A DNA stretch of 64,000 bases from Thermohalobaculum sp039822785 (GCA_039822785.1 JBCBMO010000002.1:372001-436000); one strand, 5' to 3'. Counted from the first letter of the stretch, positions 9,241 through 18,128 are shown. Notes: generated by a model from the sequence alone, not told the origin. Numbers and translations: made by a program.

Positions 9241-10077
9241 TCATGACCAGATGAAGACAGTCTGTCCGCGCCATAGCGTCACGGCGGCGACGACCAGCGT
9301 CGCGGCGATGAGCCCGTCGAAGCGGTCGAGCGCGCCCCCGTGGCCCGGAAACAGCGACCCGCTGTCCTTGACCCCGAAGCGCCGCTTGACCGCGCTCTCT
9401 CCCATATCGCCGAGCTGCGCCAGCACCGCCGCGACGGCGGAGACGGTGCAGACCTCCTCGAAAAACGTGCCCGTGGTGCTCCAGCTGAACAGCCCGCCCG
9501 CGATGACCGCCAGCGCGACCGCCCCGCCCAGACCCGCCCAGGTCTTCTTCGGGCTGACCGAGGGCCAGAGCTTGGGCCCCCCGATCAGCCGCCCGGCGAA
9601 GTAGCCGCCAACATCCGTTGCCACGACGACCAGCACGATCCACAGCGAGGCGGCGACGCCGAAGGGGTCCGTCTCACGCAGCCAAAGGAACGCCATGCAG
9701 CCGAGCCCGATCACCAGGCCCCCAAGACTGCCCCAGGCGGCATGGTCGAGCCGGCCGTCGCGGTAATCGACGACCGAAGCGGCGGCGATGGCGGCGATCA
9801 GCGCAAAGACCCCGGTGTGCGGCGCCAAGGCCCAGAGGGCGACGACCGCCAGGACCGGGGTCACCACCCAGCAATAGTCGAGCGGCTGCAGCGCGCCACC
9901 GGCGCGGGCCGTCACCCCCCGCCACTCCGCCGCCAAAACGCCGGCCAGGCCGGCCACCAGCAGCATGGCCCACAGCCCACCGAGCCAGAGCAGGCCCAGG
10001 GCCACGGGGCCCAGCACCAGCGCGGTGACCATGCGCGGGCCGAGATCGGCGAATTTCCCGCTCAGCCCATCTGTCAT
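9241..10077 (-). CDS. cdsA: Phosphatidate cytidylyltransferase
   Basis: CdsA makes CDP-diacylglycerol for phospholipid synthesis. The 278-residue protein is a multi-pass membrane protein with several hydrophobic helices. Near the C-terminus it has the family signature region: SPKKTWAGLGG, then GDMGESAVKRRFGVKDSGSL and the HGGALDRFDGL block. The ATG at 10077 starts the recognisable protein; it lies 8 bases after the uppS stop. The order uppS-cdsA-dxr is the usual one. Confidence 0.94.
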   Translation of the reverse strand: MTDGLSGKFADLGPRMVTALVLGPVALGLLWLGGLWAMLLVAGLAGVLAAEWRGVTARAGGALQPLDYCWVVTPVLAVVALWALAPHTGVFALIAAIAAASVVDYRDGRLDHAAWGSLGGLVIGLGCMAFLWLRETDPFGVAASLWIVLVVVATDVGGYFAGRLIGGPKLWPSVSPKKTWAGLGGAVALAVIAGGLFSWSTTGTFFEEVCTVSAVAAVLAQLGDMGESAVKRRFGVKDSGSLFPGHGGALDRFDGLIAATLVVAAVTLWRGQTVFIWS

Positions 10078-10085
10078 CGCCTGGA

Positions 10086-10868
10086 TCAGCGGCCTCCGTC
10101 GGTGCCCGTGGCGCTCTTGCTGACGGTCGGCGCCTTGACCCCGCCAAAGCGCCGGTCGCGCTGGGCGTAGTCGTTCAGGACCTCCGCATAGCGGTCGCGG
10201 GTGAAATCCGGCCAGCACTCCTCGACGAAGGCGTATTCGGCATAGGCCGCCTGCCAGAGCAGGAAGTTCGACACCCGCACCTCGCCGGAGGTGCGGATCA
10301 CCAGGTCCGGGTCGGGGACGCCCGCGGTCCAAAGCGCCTCGGTCACCGCCTGCTCGTCGATGCTGGCAGGGTCGATCTCGCCGCGCGCCGCAGCGGCGGC
10401 CAGGCGGCGGGTCATATCCGCGATCTCGGCCCGGGCGCCGTAGCTGACCGCGATTTGTACGGTCATGCGGTCGTTATGCGCCGTCCGCTCCTCGGTCTGG
10501 CGGGCAAGGCGCTGGATCTCCTCGGAGAACCGGTCGAGCTGGCCGATGAAGCGCACGCGTACGCCGCGGGTCTCCATCTCGTCGATCTCGCGCAGCATGT
10601 AGCGGCGGAACAGGTTCATCAGGACCTGCACCTCATAGCCGGGGCGGTTCCAGTTCTCGGTGGAGAAGGCGTAGCAGGTCATGACCTCCACGCCCCAGTG
10701 GTAGGAGGCCTTGGCGATCTCGCGCAGTCGCTCCACGCCGCGCACATGACCCGCGGTGCGGGGCATCCCCTGGCGCGTCGCCCAGCGGCCATTGCCATCC
10801 ATGATGAACGCCACGTGGCGCGGCACGGCGGCGGGTTGATCCTCGGCCACCTCGGACAGGCTGCTCAT
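10086..10868 (-). CDS. uppS: Isoprenyl transferase (undecaprenyl diphosphate synthase)
   Basis: Cis-prenyltransferase that makes undecaprenyl diphosphate, the lipid carrier for peptidoglycan and LPS. The 260-residue product has the N-terminal HVAFIMDGNGRWA motif with the catalytic Asp, GHVRGVERL, FSTENWNRP, and the C-terminal DLVIRTSGEVRVSNFLLWQ. The ATG at 10868 matches the family start; the frame extends upstream without similarity. It precedes cdsA by 8 bases. Confidence 0.95.
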   Translation of the reverse strand: MSSLSEVAEDQPAAVPRHVAFIMDGNGRWATRQGMPRTAGHVRGVERLREIAKASYHWGVEVMTCYAFSTENWNRPGYEVQVLMNLFRRYMLREIDEMETRGVRVRFIGQLDRFSEEIQRLARQTEERTAHNDRMTVQIAVSYGARAEIADMTRRLAAAAARGEIDPASIDEQAVTEALWTAGVPDPDLVIRTSGEVRVSNFLLWQAAYAEYAFVEECWPDFTRDRYAEVLNDYAQRDRRFGGVKAPTVSKSATGTDGGR

Positions 10869-10989
10869 CGCCTGCTGCCCCTCTCGATACGGCGCAACCA
10901 CTCGGTTGGCCGGTGTCTCACCTCGGGCGCCAAGGCGCCCCCTCGATCATCCCCCCAGCAGACAGCGCCGGCATGCCGGCACCTGCCCC

Positions 10990-11559
10990 TCAGACCTGCA
11001 TGATCTCCGCCTGCTTGGTCTCTAGTGCACCGTCGACGCTCTTGATCGCCTGGTCTGTGACTTTCTGTATCTCGTCGCTCCAGAACTTCTGGTCGTCCTC
11101 GGCCATGCCGCCGGCCTTGGCCTTCTTCACCTGGTCCATCCCGTCGCGGCGCACGTTGCGGATGGCAACCCGCGCCTTCTCCGCATATTGCCCGGCCAGC
11201 TTTGCCAGTTCCTTGCGCCGCTCCTCGTTCAGCTCGGGGATCGGCAGGCGCAGGACCTGGCCATCCATCACCGGGTTGAGGCCGAGGCCGGAGGAGCGGA
11301 TCGCCTTGTCGACCTTGCCCACCATCTGCTTGTCCCAGACGTTGATGGTGACCATGCGCGGCTCGGGCACGTTGATGGTGCCGACCTGGTTCAGCGGGGT
11401 CATCTGGCCATAGGCCTCGACCTCCACCGCATCCAGCATCGAGGTCGAGGCACGGCCGGTGCGCAGCGAGGAGAAGTCGCCCTTCAGCGAGGTCAGCGCC
11501 CCCTCCATGCGGCGGTTGATGTCGTCGATATCGGGTTCGAGGTCGGCGTCGTCGGCCAT
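10990..11559 (-). CDS. frr: Ribosome recycling factor
   Basis: Frr splits post-termination ribosomes together with EF-G. The 189-residue sequence has the family core: MEGALTSLKGDFSSLRTGRA near the N-terminus, the YGQMTPLNQVGTINVPEPRM segment and the C-terminal helical RRKELAKLAGQYAEKARVAI. The N-terminus is slightly acidic and longer than in E. coli (MADDADLEPD). About 120 bases separate it from pyrH upstream and from uppS downstream. Confidence 0.95.
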   Translation of the reverse strand: MADDADLEPDIDDINRRMEGALTSLKGDFSSLRTGRASTSMLDAVEVEAYGQMTPLNQVGTINVPEPRMVTINVWDKQMVGKVDKAIRSSGLGLNPVMDGQVLRLPIPELNEERRKELAKLAGQYAEKARVAIRNVRRDGMDQVKKAKAGGMAEDDQKFWSDEIQKVTDQAIKSVDGALETKQAEIMQV

Positions 11560-11682
11560 CGGGCAGGTTCCGTCGGTTGCCGCCGGCCAGCCCCGCGAGC
11601 TTGGGCGGCGGAATCAGTCACTGGCGCCGCATATAGACCAGGGGTTGCGGCAAATGCAGGGCGGCGGCGCGTCCCGCCGGGC

Positions 11683-12426
11683 TCAGGGCCCGACGGTGGA
11701 GAACCGACCGCGCCCGTAGAGCACCTCGGTCATAGCGCCCTCCTCGCGGAGGGAAAAGACCACGATCGGCAGGTCGTTGTCGCGCGCAAGCGCGATCGCG
11801 GAGGCATCCATTACCTTGAGGTTGCGGGTGAGCACGTCGTCGAAGCTGATCCGCTCGAACCGCTCCGCCTCGGGGTTGAGCTTGGGGTCGCTGTCGTAGA
11901 CCCCGTCGACCCCGGTGCCCTTGAAGATCGCGTCGCAGTGCATCTCCATCGCGCGCAGCGTGGCCGCGGTGTCGGTTGTGAAATAGGGGTTGCCCGTGCC
12001 AGCGGCGAAGATCACCACGCGCCCCTTCTCCAGGTGGCGCACGGCGCGGCGGCGGATATAGGGCTCGCAGACCGTGTCCATGGGGATCGCCGAGAGGACC
12101 CGGGTATCCACCCCCTGCGCCTCGAGTGCCGACTGCATGCCGAGCGCGTTCATGACCGTCGCCAGCATGCCCATGTAATCGGCCTGCGCCCGCTCCATCC
12201 CCTGCGCGGCGCCGGAGAGGCCGCGGAAGATGTTGCCGCCCCCGATCACCAGGCAGATCTCGAAGCCCTGCAGATAGGCGCGCTTCACTTCGCCGGCGAT
12301 GCGGCTGAGGGTGGGGGGATGCAGCCCGAAGCTCTCGGAGCCCATGAGGGCCTCGCCCGACAGCTTTAGCAGGACACGACGATAGAGCGGCTTGCCGCCT
12401 TCCGGTACGGCCTCAGCCTGCGCCAT
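11683..12426 (-). CDS. pyrH: Uridylate kinase
   Basis: PyrH phosphorylates UMP to UDP in pyrimidine biosynthesis. The 247-residue product has the amino-acid-kinase-family motifs RRVLLKLSGEALMG, VIGGGNIFRG, AGTGNPYFTTDTAA and a DGVYDSDPK loop. The ATG at 12426 was chosen because similarity starts about 15 residues later and the longer frame is unrelated. In most alphaproteobacteria pyrH directly follows tsf; here a divergent hydrolase and an aminotransferase gene lie between. Confidence 0.95.
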   Translation of the reverse strand: MAQAEAVPEGGKPLYRRVLLKLSGEALMGSESFGLHPPTLSRIAGEVKRAYLQGFEICLVIGGGNIFRGLSGAAQGMERAQADYMGMLATVMNALGMQSALEAQGVDTRVLSAIPMDTVCEPYIRRRAVRHLEKGRVVIFAAGTGNPYFTTDTAATLRAMEMHCDAIFKGTGVDGVYDSDPKLNPEAERFERISFDDVLTRNLKVMDASAIALARDNDLPIVVFSLREEGAMTEVLYGRGRFSTVGP

Positions 12427-12627
12427 GCCCACCTCCTGCGCTGCCTCGGGGTTGCGCGGACCATGGGCGAAACACCCACGCCCCGCAACCCTGCTGCCGC
12501 AACGGAAGACACGCCAGGATGTCTCAGCACAGAGCTGTGGCCGCGGGACCGCGGCCCGTCGCCAGCCTTGATCCCGGGGGCGATGGCGAACACCTTTGCG
12601 CCATCGGGGGACGAGCGAGGGGGCAGC

Positions 12628-13641
12628 ATGTGCCATCAGATGATCGACCGGCGGTCCATGATCGCCGGCGCGAGTGCCGGCGCGGCGCTCATGGCGCTGC
12701 CGGCCCGTGCCAATGGCAGCTTCGAGGCCGCGACCACCCGCGCTGCGTCACTCGACCAGCTCCGCGCCCTGGTGATCGCGACCGATGGTGAGACGCGGCT
12801 GGCCCGCGCCTTCCGCGGCCCCGCGCCGGATCGGCCGGTCAACGTCAAATCCGTCTCCAAGACCCTGGTGGCCCTGCTGACAGGCATCGCGATCCGCGAG
12901 GGGGCCATCGCCGGCGTCGACACCCGCCTGGCCGAGGTCGCGCCCGATCTGATCCCCCGCGGTGCCGATCCGATGGTGGAGACCATCACCGTCGCGCATC
13001 TGGTGACCATGACCGCCGGGCTTCAACGCACCTCCGGCGGGTTCTACGGGGAATGGGTGCAGAGCCGGAACTGGGTGGCCTATGCGCTGTCCCGCCGCTT
13101 CGTGGCCGAGCCAGGGGCGCGGTTTCAGTACTCCACCGGCGCCTTTCACCTGTTGGGCGCGGTGCTGGCGCGGGCGACGGGGCGCGACCTGCACGCGCTG
13201 GCCCGCGACTGGCTGGGCCGGCCGCTCGGCATCGAGATCCCGCCTTGGACCCGCGATCCCCAGGGCTTCTACATGGGCGGCAACAACATGGCGCTCTCGC
13301 CCCTCGCCCTCGCGCGGATCGGCGAGACCGTGCGCATGGGCGGCGTGTGGCAGGGGCGCGCGGTGATCCCGGCGGAGTGGATCGAGGCCTCCTGGCGCCC
13401 GCGCACCCGTTCGCCCTTCTCCGGCGATCAATACGGCTATGGCTGGTTCCTGAAATCGCTGGGCGGCACGCGGGCGGTCTATGCCCGCGGCTATGGCGGC
13501 CAGATGCTCTATGTGCTGCCGGACGCGGGGCTGACCGTCGCGGTAACGTCCGACCCCACGCGCCCGGCCCGCACCCACGGCCACGTGGGCGATCTGCATC
13601 GCCTGGTCGCCCGCGACATCCTGCCGGCCGTGGCGGGCTAA
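12628..13641 (+). CDS. Exported serine hydrolase, beta-lactamase/PBP class C family
   Basis: The 337-residue product belongs to the beta-lactamase-related serine hydrolase family (esterases, DD-peptidases, amidases). The catalytic SxxK is at residues 75-78 (SVSK) and the second motif is YST at 168-170. A Tat-like signal is visible: DRRSMIAG followed by a hydrophobic Ala-rich stretch ending at about ARA. The ATG at 12628 has a strong GAGGGGG site upstream. It is transcribed divergently from pyrH. The substrate cannot be told from sequence; the class includes penicillin-binding esterases rather than true beta-lactamases. Confidence 0.85.
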   Translation: MCHQMIDRRSMIAGASAGAALMALPARANGSFEAATTRAASLDQLRALVIATDGETRLARAFRGPAPDRPVNVKSVSKTLVALLTGIAIREGAIAGVDTRLAEVAPDLIPRGADPMVETITVAHLVTMTAGLQRTSGGFYGEWVQSRNWVAYALSRRFVAEPGARFQYSTGAFHLLGAVLARATGRDLHALARDWLGRPLGIEIPPWTRDPQGFYMGGNNMALSPLALARIGETVRMGGVWQGRAVIPAEWIEASWRPRTRSPFSGDQYGYGWFLKSLGGTRAVYARGYGGQMLYVLPDAGLTVAVTSDPTRPARTHGHVGDLHRLVARDILPAVAG

Positions 13642-13645
13642 GGCT

Positions 13646-14560
13646 TCAGGCGCGCCGCACTGGCTCGCGCAGGTCGTGGCGCTTGGTCATCGCCCAATAG
13701 GCCTCGATCATCCGCGCGGTCACGGGCCCCGGCGCAGCGTTGGAGAAGACGCGGTCATTCACCCGGGCCACAGGCGCCACCCCACCGCCGGAGGTCGCGG
13801 TGAAGACCTCGTCCGCCTCCAGGAACTCCGCCAGAGGTAGGTCGCGCACCACCGCCGCGATCCCGGCCTCGGCCGCTGCCTCCAGCACGGTCATGCGCGT
13901 GATGCCGTGCAGACAGTGGCCCTTGGGCGTGATCACCCGGCCATCCTTGACCGCGAAGACGTTGAAGCCGGGCCCCTCGGCCACGTTTCCCTCCCGGTCG
14001 ATCAACAGCGCGCTGTCGGCGCCCTGGTCATAGGCCTCGAACAGCGCGGCGGTGAAATCGCCCCAGTGATAGTTCTTGACCCGCGGATCCACGCTGTCCT
14101 CGCCGATCCGCCTCACCGTCTCGCTGACCCAGAGATGCGCGCCGCGGGCCGCAACCTCCCGCGGGATCACATGCACATAGGGCACGCACCAGGCGTAGAA
14201 GTGGTTCGCACAGCGGCGGGGATCGCGCGTGCCGGGCACCAACGGCACCCCGCGCGCACAGACCATCGAGACATAGGCCTCCTCAAGGCCCGAGGCGGCG
14301 ACGCAGGCGTGCAGAGCGGTCCTCATCGCCGCCCGATCCTCCGCCGGCGACAGCCGCAGCGCCGTCATCGACGCCTCGAACCGGTCGAGATGGTCGTCGA
14401 GCCGGAAGAAGGCGCCCCCGATCACCATGACCACGTCGTAGGTGACGTCCGAATGCGTGAGCCCCCAGTCGGTCACCCCGATCGCGGCCTCCGCGATCGG
14501 CACGGCGGCGCCGCGCTGCCAGGCCGCGCCCTTTGACCAGTCGATCGCGCTGCCGTCCAT
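13646..14560 (-). CDS. PLP-dependent class IV aminotransferase (BCAT-like)
   Basis: The 304-residue protein has class IV (fold type IV) aminotransferase features. These are an N-terminal GLTHSDVTYDVVMVIGGAFF, the PLP lysine in RVKNYHWGDF (the family K-N/L-Y-x-W context), EGPGFNVFAVKDG, and a C-terminal ATSGGGVAPVARVN. Branched-chain amino acid aminotransferase, D-amino-acid transaminase and 4-amino-4-deoxychorismate lyase share this fold, so specificity is uncertain. The ATG at 14560 has GGGAGG five bases upstream. It follows the tsf terminator and ends convergently four bases from the serine hydrolase gene. Confidence 0.85.
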   Translation of the reverse strand: MDGSAIDWSKGAAWQRGAAVPIAEAAIGVTDWGLTHSDVTYDVVMVIGGAFFRLDDHLDRFEASMTALRLSPAEDRAAMRTALHACVAASGLEEAYVSMVCARGVPLVPGTRDPRRCANHFYAWCVPYVHVIPREVAARGAHLWVSETVRRIGEDSVDPRVKNYHWGDFTAALFEAYDQGADSALLIDREGNVAEGPGFNVFAVKDGRVITPKGHCLHGITRMTVLEAAAEAGIAAVVRDLPLAEFLEADEVFTATSGGGVAPVARVNDRVFSNAAPGPVTARMIEAYWAMTKRHDLREPVRRA

Positions 14561-14577
14561 CGGGGCCTCCCGCACAG

Positions 14578-14610
14578 AAAAAGGGCGCCCCCGCGTGGCG
14601 GAGACGCCCC
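14578..14610 (-). terminator. Intrinsic terminator of tsf
   Basis: Read on the minus strand, a GC-rich hairpin (14583-14609, 12-base arms with loop CAC, all pairs Watson-Crick or G-T) is followed by five Ts (14578-14582). It lies about 46 bases after the tsf stop and just before the aminotransferase start, so it should separate the two units. Confidence 0.88.
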
Positions 14611-14655
14611 TAGCCTAGACCGCGCGGGCTGCGAATGCAGCCTGCCGCTTGGGGA

Positions 14656-15549
14656 TCAGGCGCCGAGGGTCTTGGCGACCTCGGCGGCGAAATCCTCTTC
14701 TTCCTTCTCGATGCCCTCGCCGACCTCGAGACGGACAAAGCCGGTGACCTTTGCGCCCGGGGCGGCTTCGGCCACCGCCTTCTCGACGCTCAGGTCCGGA
14801 TTGATGACGAAGGCCTGCTTGAGGAGACAGACCTCCTGATAGAACTTGTTCATGCGGCCGACGATCATCTTCTCGATGACGTTGTCGGGCTTGCCGCTTT
14901 CCTTGGCCTGGTCGGTGAGCACCTGCTTCTCGCGCTCGACCAGCGCGGGGTCCAGGTCGGCGACGTCCAACGCAGCCGGGTTGGTCGCCGCCACGTGCAT
15001 GGCGACCTGCTTGCCGACGGCCATGGCCGCCACGGCCTCGCCACCCTCCAGCGCGATCAGCACGCCGATCTTGCCCATGCCGGGCACAACCGCGTTGTGG
15101 ACATAGCTCGCCACCACGCCGCCCGAGGTCGTGGCCATCCGGCGCAGCGTCATGTTCTCGCCCACGGTGGCGATCTTGTCGGTGACGATGTCGGCGACCG
15201 TCTTGCCGCCCATGGCAGCACCCTTCAGCGCCTCCACGTCATCCACACTCAGCGCCACGGTGGCGATCTCGCCGACCATGCCCTGGAACTCCGCGTTGCG
15301 CGCAACGAAGTCGGTCTCCGAGTTCACCTCGACCGCGACGCCCTTGCCGCCCTCGGCGGCGACGGCAACCAGGCCCTCGGCGGCGGTGCGGCCGGACTTT
15401 TTCGCGGCCTTGGCCAGACCCTTGGTGCGCAGAAGGTCGACCGCGGCCTCCATGTCGCCGTCGGTCTCGGTCAGCGCCTTCTTGGCATCCATCATGCCAA
15501 CGCCGGTCTTCTCGCGCAGTTCCTTCACCAGGGTCGCGGTGATCGCCAT
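14656..15549 (-). CDS. tsf: Elongation factor Ts
   Basis: EF-Ts exchanges GDP on EF-Tu. The 297-residue product starts with the conserved UBA-like helix ITATLVKELREKTGVGMMDA, followed by KKALTETDGDMEAAVDLLR and the core TDFVARN motif. The C-terminal domain is complete. The ATG at 15549 matches the family N-terminus. It is followed by a strong intrinsic terminator. Its usual upstream partner rpsB is 4 kb away, so tsf must either be read through the intervening module or have its own promoter in the short gap after the membrane protein gene. Confidence 0.96.
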   Translation of the reverse strand: MAITATLVKELREKTGVGMMDAKKALTETDGDMEAAVDLLRTKGLAKAAKKSGRTAAEGLVAVAAEGGKGVAVEVNSETDFVARNAEFQGMVGEIATVALSVDDVEALKGAAMGGKTVADIVTDKIATVGENMTLRRMATTSGGVVASYVHNAVVPGMGKIGVLIALEGGEAVAAMAVGKQVAMHVAATNPAALDVADLDPALVEREKQVLTDQAKESGKPDNVIEKMIVGRMNKFYQEVCLLKQAFVINPDLSVEKAVAEAAPGAKVTGFVRLEVGEGIEKEEEDFAAEVAKTLGA

Positions 15550-15668
15550 AGCTCGCTCCATCCATGCGGCGCGCCGGCCCCTGCCGGCACCCCTTCCGTG
15601 TCGCGCGCTCCATAGCCGGGCACCGCGCCAGGGGCAATGCCCTCGCGACCCCACAGCCCCTCCGTGGA

Positions 15669-16322
15669 TTACCCCGGCTCGGGGCGTGGCCTCGGCAGGG
15701 GGGAGACACCTTCGGGGTACTCTGGGGACCGGCCCTCGGGCGCGGGCTCTTCCGGCAGGGGCGCCTCCAACGCTGGCCCGTCGCCCAGGACCATCTCGAT
15801 GATGGTCTGGATCGCCACCCTCAACGCCTCAAGCCGCCCGCTGAGCCAGTCCGTGCCAAGGCCGCCGGCCACCGCCGCCCCGCTGTTGCCAAAGACCGCG
15901 AGCGTGCCTTCCACGTACAGCACCAGCCACAGGGCGCCGCCGACGACCGGGAAGATCTTGACCCTGCCCGGCAGCAGGATCGCGAAGACCAGGCCCAGGA
16001 TCACCGGCACGGAGAGCGCCCAATAGGCCCCCTCAAGCGGATCGGCGGTCCGGCCGACGGTGCGGAACCGATACCCTTGCGTGCCCCCCCGCAGGCTGTC
16101 GGCATAGGAGGGGTCCCAGAACATCAGATGCATGATGCGCAGGTCGAAGATGTTAAAGAGCGCAAAGCCGAAGATGAGCACCAGACCGAGGGGGATGGCG
16201 AGGATGGTTGCCCCGTCCTGCCCCGCCCAGACCCGCACCGCGGCGGCGGTCATCAGCAAGGCCCCGAAGACAAAGGGCCCCAGACCGAAGACAGCGACAA
16301 ACTCGACGATATGCGGCGGCAA
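15669..16322 (-). CDS. Unknown multi-pass membrane protein
   Basis: I do not recognise a family. The 217-residue product has about five hydrophobic segments: roughly residues 8-30, 38-60, 100-118 and 122-145, with a weaker one later. A Pro/Glu-rich C-terminal tail begins around residue 185 (PLPEEPAPEGRSPEYPEG). The start is a TTG at 16322 with a GAGGAG nine bases upstream; no ATG occurs for the next 22 codons. It lies between the small unknown gene at 16344 and tsf on the same strand, at the end of the module that separates tsf from rpsB. Confidence 0.65.
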   Translation of the reverse strand: MPPHIVEFVAVFGLGPFVFGALLMTAAAVRVWAGQDGATILAIPLGLVLIFGFALFNIFDLRIMHLMFWDPSYADSLRGGTQGYRFRTVGRTADPLEGAYWALSVPVILGLVFAILLPGRVKIFPVVGGALWLVLYVEGTLAVFGNSGAAVAGGLGTDWLSGRLEALRVAIQTIIEMVLGDGPALEAPLPEEPAPEGRSPEYPEGVSPLPRPRPEPG

Positions 16323-16343
16323 GGGCGGGCTCCTCAGACGCTG

Positions 16344-16673
16344 CTATGACACGCGGTCGGGGCGCGACACCGGGACGGGCGGCCGGGATGCCCGTTCGTC
16401 GGCCCCATCCCCCTGTAGGCACCCTTTGATGAGATCGATGACTGAGAGGGTGCTACGGGCTTCCTCGACCTTCGCTTGCACCTCCCGTTGACCTGGAAGG
16501 AAGGTCATCGAGCGACCGCCGCGACGGTCGAGGTCAAGCGCGATGAGGAGCAGGATATTGCAGGCCTCTGGCGTGCCCCGCACCCGCAGAAAGGCGGCGG
16601 CGAGCGGCATCGCCGGAAAGGCAATCCCCAGACCGCCTTGTTCCTCGATCAATCTCTGTAGCCATCCGGACAT
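16344..16673 (-). CDS. Small unknown protein
   Basis: A 109-residue open frame from an ATG at 16673, preceded by a weak AGG six bases upstream. The first 55 residues are amphipathic to hydrophobic (GIAFPAMPLAAAFLRVRG, then CNILLLIALDLDRRGG); the C-terminal third is charged and looks disordered. No family is recognised. It sits between the lipoprotein gene at 16809 and the membrane protein gene at 15669, same strand. It could be spurious, but no better frame covers this stretch. Confidence 0.45.
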   Translation of the reverse strand: MSGWLQRLIEEQGGLGIAFPAMPLAAAFLRVRGTPEACNILLLIALDLDRRGGRSMTFLPGQREVQAKVEEARSTLSVIDLIKGCLQGDGADERASRPPVPVSRPDRVS

Positions 16674-16808
16674 GAAAAACCTGTCGAGACAGTGATATGC
16701 CGTGACAGGGCCAGAGGGACGGGTCCGAGACAACCGCGCCGAGGGTCGCAGCCCGACCGGGCCAGCAGGTCATGCGGCGTCTATCGGTGTTTTTCGGCGC
16801 AAGCGCGA

Positions 16809-17501
16809 TTAACGCGCGGCGAGGGCGTCCGGCTCATCCTCGACCTCCGCCGGGGCGGGGAAAGCACGGAAATAGCCGGTGCCCGCGGCATTGCCGGTGC
16901 CGTTGAACTGCAGTGCATAGGAGCCGGTGAAACTGCGCGTCTCCACGTCCAGGGTGTCGATGGAGAAGTCGAACTGGTTCACCACGTTCCCGATGACCGC
17001 CCAGTTGCAGTAGAAGGCGTCGAAATCCATCGTCAGCACCGCCGCCTCGGACAGCACGAACTGACCGTCGGCATCGGGGCAAAGCGGCGGGATCAGGTTG
17101 ACCGTCACATCGAAGTCGGTCTCGAAGGTCGCATTGCCCTCGTCGTCGGTCGCGACCTCTTTGAACTCGAGCCCCCGCACCTCCATGACCAGCGGCAGGA
17201 GCAACCCGCCGACCCCGAAGGCCTTGAGGCTCGCCGGATCCTCGTCGCAAAGCCCCGTCTCCCGATCCGCCTCGCATAGCGTGTAGGCCAGCGTTTCCCC
17301 GGGCGCCGGCAGCAGCGCCTTGGCCGCAGCCAGGATCTCGGCGGGCGATGATTTTGGCGCGGTGGCCTGCCCCGGCACCAACGGATCGGGCCCTTCGGTC
17401 AGCGAGACCGGCGTCTCGGTGATGAAGTCGCTCGCGCAGCCCGAGAGGACGAGCACGGCGGTCAGGGCAGCAAGGGCAGTCTTCGGGGACGTGTCGGCCA
17501 T
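16809..17501 (-). CDS. Putative outer-membrane or periplasmic lipoprotein
   Basis: The 230-residue product has a lipoprotein signal peptide with lipobox LSGC (Cys22), so the mature protein should be lipid-anchored. The rest is acidic, rich in beta-type sequence, with four further cysteines (LCEADRETGLC, PPLCPD, FYCNW) that could form disulfides in the periplasm. No family is recognised. The ATG at 17501 has GAGAGGA upstream. A 16-bp perfect palindrome matching the one before marR lies 105 bases upstream, suggesting control by that MarR protein. Confidence 0.75.
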   Translation of the reverse strand: MADTSPKTALAALTAVLVLSGCASDFITETPVSLTEGPDPLVPGQATAPKSSPAEILAAAKALLPAPGETLAYTLCEADRETGLCDEDPASLKAFGVGGLLLPLVMEVRGLEFKEVATDDEGNATFETDFDVTVNLIPPLCPDADGQFVLSEAAVLTMDFDAFYCNWAVIGNVVNQFDFSIDTLDVETRSFTGSYALQFNGTGNAAGTGYFRAFPAPAEVEDEPDALAAR

Positions 17502-17605
17502 CGAGTTCCTCTCAAGGGGTCATGGGCGGATCGTGGGCGGATCGGCGGTTGAGACGCGCTGCCATCCGGAGATGTCGGCACCTCGTGAGAGGAGCTATCG
17601 CATAA

Positions 17606-17621
17606 ACTTGCATATGCAAGT
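17606..17621. promoter_or_regulatory. Candidate MarR operator 1, before the lipoprotein gene
   Basis: A perfect 16-bp palindrome, ACTTGCATATGCAAGT, in an AT-rich stretch between the marR stop and the lipoprotein start. Its 12-bp core TTGCATATGCAA recurs exactly at 18091-18102 before marR. MarR dimers typically bind such 12-16 bp dyads. The assignment is inferred from sequence and position. Confidence 0.75.
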
Positions 17622-17636
17622 ATATGTGGGAAAAAA

Positions 17637-18068
17637 TCACCCGCCGTCGAGCAGCCGGTTCACCCCCCGCTTGAGCGACGGCCATGCAGTGGGATCGAGC
17701 CGCTCCAGCGCATCCGCCTGCGCCGCCTTCCACAAGGGCAGCGCCGCGGCATAGAGCGCCCGCCCCTCCTCGGTGAGCTTCACCATGCGCACGCGCCCGT
17801 CCGTCTCATCCGGCAGGATCTCGATCGCGCCGCGTGCGGCCAGCGGTTTCAGGTTCCGGTTGAGGGTGCTGATGTCCATGCCGAAGGCCTGCGCCAGCTT
17901 CGACTGGGGCATCTGCTCGCGCTTTGACAGCGCCACCAGCGTCGAGAACTGAAAGGACTTGAGCTTGAGCGGTCTGAGCGCGTCCTCGTAGCGGCGCGTC
18001 ACGACACGGCTCAGGCGCCGCATGGTGAGCGCCACACAGTGTTGCGCCGGATCGTAGAGATCATCCAT
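17637..18068 (-). CDS. MarR-family transcriptional regulator
   Basis: The 143-residue protein has the MarR winged-helix fold: an N-terminal dimerisation helix, the recognition region QSKLAQAFGMDISTLNRNLKPL (about residues 54-75), and the wing with the family signature LPDETDGRVRMVKLTEEG (about 85-102). MarR proteins usually repress their own gene and adjacent transport or stress genes until a small ligand is bound. It lies downstream of an MFS transporter on the same strand and upstream of a lipoprotein. Palindromes flank the gene on both sides, consistent with autoregulation. Confidence 0.9.
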   Translation of the reverse strand: MDDLYDPAQHCVALTMRRLSRVVTRRYEDALRPLKLKSFQFSTLVALSKREQMPQSKLAQAFGMDISTLNRNLKPLAARGAIEILPDETDGRVRMVKLTEEGRALYAAALPLWKAAQADALERLDPTAWPSLKRGVNRLLDGG

Positions 18069-18090
18069 CCGGCGAGGCTACCGCAGCCGA

Positions 18091-18102
18091 TTGCATATGC
18101 AA
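18091..18102. promoter_or_regulatory. Candidate MarR operator 2, before marR
   Basis: Perfect 12-bp palindrome TTGCATATGCAA, 22 bases upstream of the marR start and between marR and the MFS gene. It is identical to the core of the site at 17606-17621. The position fits autorepression of marR. Confidence 0.75.
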
Positions 18103-18128
18103 GTTCTTCCGTCTTGGATCCTCGGCGC

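Noticed and set aside
12449..12491. Regulatory hairpin before pyrH
   Set aside because: GGGTTGCG and CGCAACCC are complementary but separated by about 27 bases in GC-rich sequence; such pairs are expected by chance and nothing else supports a role.
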